Of a DNA stretch of 32,754 nt, positions 9,162 through 16,878 are shown piece by piece (position 1 is the stretch's first letter; every line of letters starts with the position of its first letter). The notes below the pieces were generated by a model. That model searched no databases, was not told the origin of the DNA, and saw only the letters and a list, made by a program, of their open reading frames with translations. Both the position numbers and the translations under genes were made by a program. The stretch is taken from NCBI GenBank assembly GCA_003331985.1, contig QOQK01000009.1, positions 1-32,754 of the forward strand, given 5' to 3'. This DNA is from PS1 clade bacterium (GTDB taxonomy: Bacteria; Pseudomonadota; Alphaproteobacteria; RS24).

Positions 9162-10397
9162 ATGGACGCTGCACGCATTGAATCTTTAGAAAAAGGTATG
9201 GCATACGAGCAGTCCCGTGAAGGGCCACCCCCGGGATTTCCTAAATTGCCGCCAATACCTGCAAAAAGGTACACAGATCAGGCTTTTTTTGAGCTTGAAA
9301 TAGAACACCTTTGGAAAAAAAGCTGGCTCTATGCTTGCCATATGGATGAATTGCTTGAACCGGGCAGTTTTTATCTCTGGGAGCGCATCGGATCGCCGAT
9401 TTTTATCGTGCGCGGAAGAGATGATAAATTACGCGGTTTCTATAATACCTGCCGTCATCGTGGTGCCCCGGTTGTGCGAGAGCAAACTGGCCGTCGTAAT
9501 CTTTTTGTATGCACCTATCATGGCTGGTCGTATGACGATAAAGGACATCTAATTAATATGCGTGACCCGCGCGACTTCCCGGATTTTGACAAGTCCTGTC
9601 ACAGTCTGGTTGAGGTCGCTGTTGAAGTTTTCGGCAAAATGGTTTTCGTCAATCTTGATAAAGAGGCAAAGCCACTGATGGATTATCTCCATCCCGTGCC
9701 AAGAGATATGGCGCAGTTCCAGAGTGAAAATATGCGTCTCGTCCGTAAAACAACATTGGATATTAAGTGCAATGTTAAAATCCTATTGGATGCATTTCAG
9801 GAAACATATCACCTAAAGTCTATTCACCAAAAAACAGTTGATAGATTTCTTGATCATCTGGGCACTCATATTGAACTTTGGCCTAATGGTCATTCGCGCA
9901 TGGTTACCCCACATCGGGATCCTGATTGGGTTGATCCGGGCGTAGAAGGTTTACCCGAAGTCGAGACTGTCGGCGAAGTCGGGCGTATAAATAATTTCTC
10001 TTATAATATTTATCCCAATATTGTCTGCCCGCCTTATGCCAGTGGCAACTCGTTAATTATCTTCTGGCCGAAAACAATTAACACAATGGAAATTGAAGTC
10101 ATCTGGGTTGCACCGGATTGGGGGGATGGGCCTTTATCAGATGTCTGGGATACCCGCCTTGGGAATTTTGATAAAATTCTGGAAGAAGACACTCAATTTG
10201 CTGAACAAATTCAAATCTCAGTTGAGTCTGACGGCTTTCAAGGTACGCCACTTTCTTATCAAGAAAGACGCATCTATCACTGGCATGAACATCTTGATAG
10301 ACTTATAGGCGAAGAAAATCTCCCGGAAGGTACGCGTATTGAGCCTCTAATGGAGCCATATATTATGGATCCTTACGCCTCCGAAGCCGGGGAATAA
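9162..10397 (+). CDS. Rieske non-heme iron oxygenase, alpha subunit
   Basis: The 411-residue oxygenase has an N-terminal Rieske domain with C97-x-H99 (CRHRG) and C117-x2-H120 (CTYHGW), and a C-terminal mononuclear-iron domain with DAFQETYHLKSIH, where H217 and H222 are iron ligands. The residue that bridges the two centres is Glu214 rather than the Asp of naphthalene dioxygenase; this is known from the CntA carnitine-oxygenase subgroup. AGGA six bases upstream supports the ATG at 9162. It opens a rightward operon with an HMGCS-like/DUF35 fusion, a thiolase and an SDR, and is divergent from a CoA-transferase operon that ends in a Rieske ferredoxin. No beta subunit or reductase gene is nearby. 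Substrate unknown. Confidence 0.93.
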   Translation: MDAARIESLEKGMAYEQSREGPPPGFPKLPPIPAKRYTDQAFFELEIEHLWKKSWLYACHMDELLEPGSFYLWERIGSPIFIVRGRDDKLRGFYNTCRHRGAPVVREQTGRRNLFVCTYHGWSYDDKGHLINMRDPRDFPDFDKSCHSLVEVAVEVFGKMVFVNLDKEAKPLMDYLHPVPRDMAQFQSENMRLVRKTTLDIKCNVKILLDAFQETYHLKSIHQKTVDRFLDHLGTHIELWPNGHSRMVTPHRDPDWVDPGVEGLPEVETVGEVGRINNFSYNIYPNIVCPPYASGNSLIIFWPKTINTMEIEVIWVAPDWGDGPLSDVWDTRLGNFDKILEEDTQFAEQIQISVESDGFQGTPLSYQERRIYHWHEHLDRLIGEENLPEGTRIEPLMEPYIMDPYASEAGE

Positions 10398-10407
10398 AGG
10401 ATATCCG

Positions 10408-11856
10408 ATGGGACAGTTCGGGCTTACGGCATATGGCAGCTATTTGCCATTTCAATCAATTTCGCGTCAGGCTATTTTTGACCAGATTGGTTGGATTCAA
10501 GGTGGCCTAAAGGCTTATGCTAAAGGTAAAAGAAGTTATGCCGATTGGGATGAAGATGCCGTAACGCTTGCCGTTGCTGCCGCCCGCCAGTTGCTGAACA
10601 CTACCGATGCCGCCCAAGTTCAAAATCTCAGTTTTGCTTCGACCACAGCCCCGTTTCTTGATCGTTCTAATGCAGGCATTGTGGCGGCTGCACTTGATTT
10701 AGCTGACCGCACGCATTGCCATGATTCATCAGGCAGTCAACGGGCAGCCCTCGCTCCACTTGTGGCGGCCTGCCATAATCAAGGCGATGGTTTGCTGATT
10801 GCTGCCGGAGAGAAAAAGCCTGTTCAACCGGCAAATGTAATGGAGATGCTCGCCGGTGATGCTGGCGCCGCCGTGCTGACAGGGTCTGAAAATGTAATCG
10901 CAGAGTTGATTGCCGCCCAATCCGTTTGCTCAGATTTTGTGGATCATTACCGTACAGCAGAAAGTGGTACGGATTATGTTCTGGAAGAGCGCTGGGTTCG
11001 TGAGGAGGGGCTTGCAAAAATTGCAGCGCCACTCATTGCGTCACTTTTGGCAGACAATAATATGAGCGTTGAGGATATTGACCACTTTATTCTTCCTGTC
11101 GCTTATCCTTCCCATGCGCGCGCTATTGCGCGGACATGCGGCATCAAAGAAGATGCTGTTGCGGATGCCCTGTTTACAGATTGTGGTTTCTCTGGTGTCG
11201 CACATCCTTTACTTATGCTGAATGATTGCCTTGATCGCGCAGCGCCAAACAGCCTAATTTTATTGACAGGTTTTGGTCAGGGAATGGATGCCATTCTTCT
11301 TAAAACGACTGAACATATAAGCAGTTATAAGGCCTCAATCTCGGTGCAGGACTTTATGACCAATCTACGGGTTGAAGATAATTATCCGCGCTTCCTCGCT
11401 TCTAACGGGCAATTTCACCCGGATTGGGGGATGCGCGCTGAACGTGATAATCGAACCGCGCAAACTGTTGCTTTTGACAAAAGCCGCGATATTTACGGTC
11501 TTGTCGGCGGATTTTGCACCTCATGTCAGACACCTCAATTCCCCAAAGCCAGACGATGCGTGAACCCCGAATGTAATGCGCTTGATACCCAGCAGGATTA
11601 TCGTTTTGCCGATATACCTGCCACCGTGAAATCTTTTACGGAAGACTGGATGGCCTTTAACAGAAACCCGCCACTGATTTACGGGAACATCTCCTTTGAA
11701 GGCGGCGGCAATATGTTCATTGAAATGACAGGATTTTCGCCCGGGGACATTGCCATAGGGGACAAAGTCGAGATGGATTTCCGTATCAAGGATATTGACG
11801 ATAAACGTGGCTTCCATAGATATTTTTGGAAAGCTGCCGCTAAGAGAAAAATGTGA
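10408..11856 (+). CDS. HMG-CoA-synthase-like protein fused to DUF35 zinc-ribbon/OB domain
   Basis: Residues 1 to about 330 follow the archaeal-type HMG-CoA synthase/KAS III fold (for example LLTGFGQGMDAILL near the end of that domain). Residues about 365-480 are a DUF35 unit with zinc ribbon CTSCQTPQFPKARRCVNPEC, followed by an OB fold. In archaea separate HMGCS, DUF35 and thiolase proteins form a complex that channels acetoacetyl-CoA. Here two are fused and the thiolase gene follows after 15 bp. The active site looks lost: where the nucleophilic Cys is expected there is HCHDSSGS (Cys104 displaced, Asp106 in line), and the catalytic His position is Pro230 in FILPVAYP. A scaffolding or acyl-CoA-binding role with the thiolase is a fair inference. 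Confidence 0.82.
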   Translation: MGQFGLTAYGSYLPFQSISRQAIFDQIGWIQGGLKAYAKGKRSYADWDEDAVTLAVAAARQLLNTTDAAQVQNLSFASTTAPFLDRSNAGIVAAALDLADRTHCHDSSGSQRAALAPLVAACHNQGDGLLIAAGEKKPVQPANVMEMLAGDAGAAVLTGSENVIAELIAAQSVCSDFVDHYRTAESGTDYVLEERWVREEGLAKIAAPLIASLLADNNMSVEDIDHFILPVAYPSHARAIARTCGIKEDAVADALFTDCGFSGVAHPLLMLNDCLDRAAPNSLILLTGFGQGMDAILLKTTEHISSYKASISVQDFMTNLRVEDNYPRFLASNGQFHPDWGMRAERDNRTAQTVAFDKSRDIYGLVGGFCTSCQTPQFPKARRCVNPECNALDTQQDYRFADIPATVKSFTEDWMAFNRNPPLIYGNISFEGGGNMFIEMTGFSPGDIAIGDKVEMDFRIKDIDDKRGFHRYFWKAAAKRKM

Positions 11857-11871
11857 GGCGAGAGGGCTAAC

Positions 11872-13071
11872 ATGGCTGAAGGCATAAAAGATAAAGTTGC
11901 TATTATCGGCATGGGCTGTAGCAAATTCGGCGAACGATGGGATGCACGCCCCGAAGATCTCATTACTGAAGCCTTTGAAGAAGCGCTGGTGGATGCCAAG
12001 ATTGAAAAAGAAAGCATAGACGCAGCTTGGTTTGGGGTTTTTTATGACGAGCAAAATGTCGGCAAATCTGCTTATCCGCTGTCACAATATTTGCGCTTGC
12101 CTAACATTCCCGTTACCCGCGTGGAAAACCTTTGCGCGACCGGAACTGAGTCCCTGCGCGGCGCAGTATACGCTGTAGCCGCTGGCGCATGTGATATCGC
12201 GCTTGCTGTCGGATGTGAGAAATTAAAAGATACAGGATTTGCCGGCCTTCCCGAAAGAACAAAAGGCACATTTGAAGACCTTTATCAGCCTGGCTTCACG
12301 CCGCCAGGCGCTTTTGCACAACTCGGCGCTGCCTATGCGCATAAATACGGGTTGGACATGGCAGACCTTAAAAAGGCAATGGCGCATGTTTCATGGAAAA
12401 GCCACGAAAACGGATTTTTGAACCCGAAGGCGCATCTCCGCAAAAAGCTGAGCATTGAACAAATTCTGAATGCTCCACCGGTTGCTTATCCGCTCGGTGT
12501 GTTTGACTGTTGTGGCGTTTCTGATGGTGCATCATGCGCGATTGTCGCCCGCCCGGAAATTGCCAAAGATCTTGTCGGTGAAAATTTTGTTACTGTGAAG
12601 TCCATGCAACTATCACCCTCTAATGGTGTTGAAATGGGACATCAATCATGGGACGGCGCCGGAACAATCACGACGCGCAAAGCCTCAGAGCGCGCTTATG
12701 CCGAGGCCGGCATCAGTGATCCACGCACGGATATTAGCATGACCGAAGTCCATGATTGCTTCTCTATTACCGAGCTAGTGTTGATGGAGGATCTGTGGCT
12801 TTCAGATGATGGCATGGCCCCTAAAGATATTCTTGATGGCAGATTTGACGCTGACGGCGACATTCCCTGCCAGATTGATGGAGGTCTGAAATGTTTCGGT
12901 CACCCTGTCGGCGCATCGGGCTTGCGGATGACCTATGAAATTTATCTGCAACTACTGGGCCGCGCCAATGACCGCCAACTTAAAGATCCCAAATTCGGGC
13001 TGGCGCATAATCTCGGTGGTATTCCAAACAGAAATGTTGCAGCAGTCTCAATTTTTGGGATGAACGAATAG
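11872..13071 (+). CDS. SCP2/SCP-x-type thiolase
   Basis: The 399-residue protein belongs to the thiolase-like group related to the thiolase half of sterol carrier protein X and archaeal acetyl-CoA acetyltransferases. The nucleophilic Cys88 is visible in ENLCATGTESL, then EVHDCFSITEL, and GGLKCFGHPVGASG with Cys341 and His344. Members cleave or form beta-ketoacyl-CoA, and some act with DUF35 partners on steroid or branched side chains. It follows the HMGCS-DUF35 fusion by 15 bp and precedes an SDR by nine, so all belong to the oxygenase operon. The catalytic set here is intact, in contrast to its neighbour. Physiological direction is probably degradative given the dehydrogenase and CoA-transferase next door, but this is inference. 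Confidence 0.92.
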   Translation: MAEGIKDKVAIIGMGCSKFGERWDARPEDLITEAFEEALVDAKIEKESIDAAWFGVFYDEQNVGKSAYPLSQYLRLPNIPVTRVENLCATGTESLRGAVYAVAAGACDIALAVGCEKLKDTGFAGLPERTKGTFEDLYQPGFTPPGAFAQLGAAYAHKYGLDMADLKKAMAHVSWKSHENGFLNPKAHLRKKLSIEQILNAPPVAYPLGVFDCCGVSDGASCAIVARPEIAKDLVGENFVTVKSMQLSPSNGVEMGHQSWDGAGTITTRKASERAYAEAGISDPRTDISMTEVHDCFSITELVLMEDLWLSDDGMAPKDILDGRFDADGDIPCQIDGGLKCFGHPVGASGLRMTYEIYLQLLGRANDRQLKDPKFGLAHNLGGIPNRNVAAVSIFGMNE

Positions 13072-13080
13072 GATAGTTAT

Positions 13081-13956
13081 ATGTCAGACGAAAACCAGCC
13101 CCTTCAGTCTTCTGAATATGGAGGCATGTCTATTGAAGAACTCGCGACTGCCTCAACCGTATATCGTGAAGATTTGCTTGACGGGCAGACCATTGTCATT
13201 TCCGGCGCGGGTACAGGTATGGGACGCGCCATGGCTTTTCTTGCTGCGCGACTGGGGGCCAAGGTAGTGATTTGCGGTCGTCGCGAGGAGAAGCTCAAAG
13301 AAGTCAAAGACGGCATCAAGCAACATGTCGGGCGCGATATTGAATATGCCTTAGTGAACATCCGTGATCCTGAAAATGTTGAAAGTTTCATTACTGATAT
13401 TTTTAACCGCCACGGCACCATTCACGCCCTGATTAACAGCGCCGGCGGGCAGTTTTCCCAGGCTGCGATTGATTTCTCGCGCAAGGGTTGGCTTGCCGTG
13501 GTTGATACCAATCTGAACGGCACATGGTGGATGATGCAAGAAGCCGCCAAAAAATGGCGTGATACCCGACAAGAAGGTAATATCATTAATATCGCAGCCT
13601 ATGTGGAACGTGGCATGCCGCAATCGGCGCATAGCTGTGCGGCGCGGGCGGGTGTGATTTATCTTTCGAAAACTGTTTCTACCGAATGGGCCGAACATAA
13701 TATCCGTGTGAATTGTATCGCCCCCGGCGCGATTGAAACCGAAGGCGTGACGCAATATCCGCCAGAAGCTTTACAGGAATTTCACAGGGCCAACCCAATG
13801 AAACGCCTCGGTGATGTCTGGGATGTGGCGGAGACAACAATTTATCTCGTCGCCCCCTCCTCAAAATTCGTTACCGGTGAAGTTATCACAGTTGATGGCG
13901 GTATGGCGCAACATGGCTGGGTCTGGCCCATGGGCAAGCCGGAATACTTCAAATAA
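13081..13956 (+). CDS. SDR oxidoreductase, 2,4-dienoyl-CoA-reductase-like, altered active site
   Basis: The 291-residue Rossmann protein has nucleotide motif SGAGTGMGRA near residue 41 and CGRREEK after strand two, the latter favouring NADP(H). NSAGG replaces the usual NNAG. Downstream, NIRVNCIAPGAIETEG resembles peroxisomal-type 2,4-dienoyl-CoA reductases. The usual Tyr-x3-Lys is replaced: the aligned segment is HSCAARAG, giving His and Arg. The dienoyl-CoA reductases also have His at the Tyr position but keep Lys. About 35 extra residues precede the Rossmann core. It is the last gene of the oxygenase operon, nine bp after the thiolase, and could reduce an unsaturated acyl-CoA. Activity is uncertain because of the Lys-to-Arg change. 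Confidence 0.86.
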   Translation: MSDENQPLQSSEYGGMSIEELATASTVYREDLLDGQTIVISGAGTGMGRAMAFLAARLGAKVVICGRREEKLKEVKDGIKQHVGRDIEYALVNIRDPENVESFITDIFNRHGTIHALINSAGGQFSQAAIDFSRKGWLAVVDTNLNGTWWMMQEAAKKWRDTRQEGNIINIAAYVERGMPQSAHSCAARAGVIYLSKTVSTEWAEHNIRVNCIAPGAIETEGVTQYPPEALQEFHRANPMKRLGDVWDVAETTIYLVAPSSKFVTGEVITVDGGMAQHGWVWPMGKPEYFK

Positions 13957-13982
13957 TCTCGACTCTTAGAATTTGACGCCTG

Positions 13983-14735
13983 CTAGAATTTTACAATAGC
14001 GCCGCCATCGACATTCAAACCGAGGCCGGAAATAAATTGGCTCTCTTTTTGCGCCAAAAATACAGCCGCATGCGCAACATCTTCCGGTTGACCAAGTCGC
14101 CCGACAGGAGCTTTCTCAATCCAGTAATTACGGAAATCATCATCCTCAAAATAGGGGGCTGACAATGCTGTCACCACTGCGCCCGGCTGGAGATAATTCA
14201 CTGTGATGCCATATTGACCAAGATCAACAGCCATAGATTTCGTCATACCGGCAACTGCGTGTTTTGATGTGCCGTAAACGAAAAGTCCAGGCCCGCCCAT
14301 ATCAGACATTATGGAACCGAGATTAATAATTCTTCCCGTATCTGATTTTTTGAGTTCTGGCAAAGCAGCGTGGGAAATTTTAAACATAGAGGTTACATTT
14401 ACTGCCATTGTACGCTCCCAGATGTCATCTCCATCATCTTCAACTGTATTAGGTATAGAAATACCTGCATTGTTTACGAGAACATCAAACCCGCCCATTG
14501 ATTTTATTGCACTTGAGATGATGACCTCTGGGGCATTTTGGTCGGTTATATCAATTTCTATAGGAGTTATGCTGGGATTTTCATTATAAGAATTTAAAAT
14601 TTTACTTTCTGGAATGTCCACAATCAAAACTTCAGCACCTTCTTTAACAAAGGCCTGAACAATTGCTTCACCGATTCCTGAAGCGCCGCCTGTTACAATT
14701 GCCCGTCTTCCCTCTAACAAATATTTACTAGCCAT
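13983..14735 (-). CDS. SDR dehydrogenase (classical, NAD-type)
   Basis: The 250-residue protein has TGGASGIGEA near residue 14, an acidic residue after strand two (IVDIPE) that favours NAD(H), NNAG, and an intact active site with Ser in NLGSI and YGTSK. GLNVDGGAIVKF ends it in typical fashion. I chose ATG 14735 because GGAGAGG lies three bases upstream; a TTG-initiated version four residues longer starts at 14747. It is convergent with the previous SDR, with a 26-bp gap, and divergent from a periplasmic PQQ dehydrogenase. It oxidises or reduces an alcohol/ketone of unknown nature. Base use from here rightwards becomes more AT-rich. Confidence 0.92.
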   Translation of the reverse strand: MASKYLLEGRRAIVTGGASGIGEAIVQAFVKEGAEVLIVDIPESKILNSYNENPSITPIEIDITDQNAPEVIISSAIKSMGGFDVLVNNAGISIPNTVEDDGDDIWERTMAVNVTSMFKISHAALPELKKSDTGRIINLGSIMSDMGGPGLFVYGTSKHAVAGMTKSMAVDLGQYGITVNYLQPGAVVTALSAPYFEDDDFRNYWIEKAPVGRLGQPEDVAHAAVFLAQKESQFISGLGLNVDGGAIVKF

Positions 14736-14802
14736 AATCCTCTCCAAACGATTAATATAGATATCCAGATTAATTTTTTTTGGATAAAGTTGGAAGCAGA
14801 TT

Positions 14803-16878
14803 ATGTTAAGACCGATATGTTATGTGTTACTATTCGTAATATTCTCTTCTTTATCCTCAATTCCGATATATGCCTTTCCAAACTCATTTGGGAGTGATCG
14901 CAACCCTAAAACATCTGATAAACAAAAAATTAATCAGTTAGCAACCAAAATAACTACCTCCAAATCTATTTCACATTGGCCTCATGTTGGTGGAACAGCC
15001 CAAGGTGGTCACTATATAAGCGACTCACAAATTAATTTGAATAATATTAAAACGCTGGATGTCGCATGGACACATCGTTCTGGTGATTTCAGACAGGGGG
15101 ACAATTTTATTGATGGGATTTCTGGGGAAAAACCCTTACAGACTGGGTTTCAAGCTACCCCAATCCATTATAATAATGCCCTTTTTTACTGCACTCCATA
15201 CAATCGGGTTATTTCCCTTAACCCTGAAAATGGTAAAGTCATTTGGGCCTATGACCCTCAGGTTGATCTCTCAAAGTTTGGTGTCCCAAGATGTAGGGGT
15301 GTAAGTTCCTGGACGAATCCAGCACTTAATGAAGAGGCAAAATGCAAATATATGATTTTTGCTCCAACTATGGACGCAAGAATTATTGCTTTAGATGCCA
15401 CGTCTGGAGAAAAATGTAATAACTTTGCAGATAATGGTGAAATAATCCTCACTGATGGTCTTGGTGATTACAACCCCTCTGACTACTCCCTTACAACTCC
15501 TCCATTAATAACAAGTACCCTATTGGTAACAGGTAGCGCAGTTGCTGATAATATTTCTACTGATGTCCCCAGCGGGGTTGTAAGAGCCTATGATCTTCAA
15601 ACCGGACTATTAGCATGGGCCTGGGATACCATCCCCCCAAATTCAAAACCAATTTTGAATAGTGAATCCAAAGAAGCTTACCAAAGAGGTACAACAAATG
15701 TCTGGTCTTTTATTTCCGCAGATGATGAACTGGGACTAGTTTATGTTCCTACAGGCAACACATCGCCAGATTATTATGGTGGGCATAGAAATGGTTCCGA
15801 TTACTATTCAAGTTCTATAGTTGCGCTTTCACAAATAACAGGGGAAGTAAAATGGCACTTTAGGGCAGTTAATCATGATATTTGGGACTTTGACATACCA
15901 TCCCAACCAACACTTTATGACTTTATGTTTAATGGTAAAATTGTTCGTGCTTTAGCTCAAACAACAAAAATGGGACATATTTTTTTACTAAACCGTGAAA
16001 CCGGTGAACCTATTTTCCCTGTTGAAGACAAGCCAGTTCCTCAAGGGGCAATCTTTGGAGATTACACCGCACCCACCCAGCCCTTCCCAACCAAGCCTAA
16101 AAGCTTAATGAACCTAGATTTTAATGAGGATGATATTTGGGGTCTTACTCCCTTTGACAGAGGCGCCTGCCGGAAAAAGTTCAAAGAATTGAAATATGAA
16201 GGTATTTACACACCTTCTTCTGAGGAGGGATCTATTCATTTCCCAGGTTCATTCGGAGGACATAATTGGGGAGGCCCCGCACTCGATCCGGTAAATAAAA
16301 AGTTAATTGTCAACACATTACACATGGCGAGTATTGTTAAATTAATTCCAAGAGAAAAATGCGGCCAAGCTGAAGTTGATAGGCAGAAAAAAAGGCTAGA
16401 CAGAAGGTTCTCGTTTATAGAGCCATCAAAAGGCACTCCCTTCTGCAACCAGAGATGGCTAGGGTTCTTTTCACCACTGGCAATTCCCTGCACACCCCCG
16501 CCATGGGGGACGCTAGCATCTATTGATCTAATTAGTGGAGATGTTGACTGGCAAGTCCCGCTAGGTACAACTAGAGACCTAGCACCTTTTCCAGTATGGT
16601 TTATCAAAGGAGTTCCCAACATTGGCGGGCCACTTGTTACAGATACAGGTCTGATTTTCATTGCGGCAACAACAGATTTTTATATCAGAGGTTTTGATCT
16701 CAATAGCGGAGATGTAGTCTGGAAACATAGACTCCCTACAGCCGCTCATGCCTCGCCAATGAGTTATATATCCCAAAATAATGAACAGTATATTGTTGTC
16801 GCTGCAGGCGGCTCTCCAGTCTTAGCTACCCCGCCAGGTGATTATGTGATTGCCTATAAAATTAGCAAAGACAAATGA
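14803..16878 (+). CDS. PQQ-dependent dehydrogenase, periplasmic, GDH/quinate type
   Basis: The 691-residue quinoprotein has an N-terminal signal peptide (hydrophobic 5-24, cut near AFP) and then an eight-bladed propeller as in membrane glucose and quinate dehydrogenases, but lacks their five N-terminal membrane helices. Family marks include HWPHVGGTAQGGHY near residue 58, RCRGVSSW, GNTSPDYYGG, HDIWDFDIPSQPTL and GGHNWGGPA. No CxxCH haem site is present, so electrons must pass to another carrier. GGAAG lies seven bases before the ATG. Its last four bases overlap the start of the P450 gene (ATGA), which couples their translation. Substrate could be a sugar, cyclitol, or other alcohol; sequence alone does not decide. 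Confidence 0.92.
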   Translation: MLRPICYVLLFVIFSSLSSIPIYAFPNSFGSDRNPKTSDKQKINQLATKITTSKSISHWPHVGGTAQGGHYISDSQINLNNIKTLDVAWTHRSGDFRQGDNFIDGISGEKPLQTGFQATPIHYNNALFYCTPYNRVISLNPENGKVIWAYDPQVDLSKFGVPRCRGVSSWTNPALNEEAKCKYMIFAPTMDARIIALDATSGEKCNNFADNGEIILTDGLGDYNPSDYSLTTPPLITSTLLVTGSAVADNISTDVPSGVVRAYDLQTGLLAWAWDTIPPNSKPILNSESKEAYQRGTTNVWSFISADDELGLVYVPTGNTSPDYYGGHRNGSDYYSSSIVALSQITGEVKWHFRAVNHDIWDFDIPSQPTLYDFMFNGKIVRALAQTTKMGHIFLLNRETGEPIFPVEDKPVPQGAIFGDYTAPTQPFPTKPKSLMNLDFNEDDIWGLTPFDRGACRKKFKELKYEGIYTPSSEEGSIHFPGSFGGHNWGGPALDPVNKKLIVNTLHMASIVKLIPREKCGQAEVDRQKKRLDRRFSFIEPSKGTPFCNQRWLGFFSPLAIPCTPPPWGTLASIDLISGDVDWQVPLGTTRDLAPFPVWFIKGVPNIGGPLVTDTGLIFIAATTDFYIRGFDLNSGDVVWKHRLPTAAHASPMSYISQNNEQYIVVAAGGSPVLATPPGDYVIAYKISKDK

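Noticed and set aside
9025-9228. N-terminal extension of the CoA-transferase frame (68 extra residues)
   Set aside because: The extra residues do not resemble the family, would overlap the divergent oxygenase gene, and the family N-terminus begins exactly at the ATG at 9024.
7822-10397. Carnitine degradation (CaiB-type transferase, acyl-CoA dehydrogenase, CntA-like oxygenase)
   Set aside because: The similarities are at superfamily level, and thiolase, HMGCS-DUF35 and SDR genes do not fit the carnitine routes.
11521-12054. Leftward 177-residue open frame across the HMGCS-like and thiolase genes
   Set aside because: Antisense shadow of two well-supported genes; no recognisable domain.
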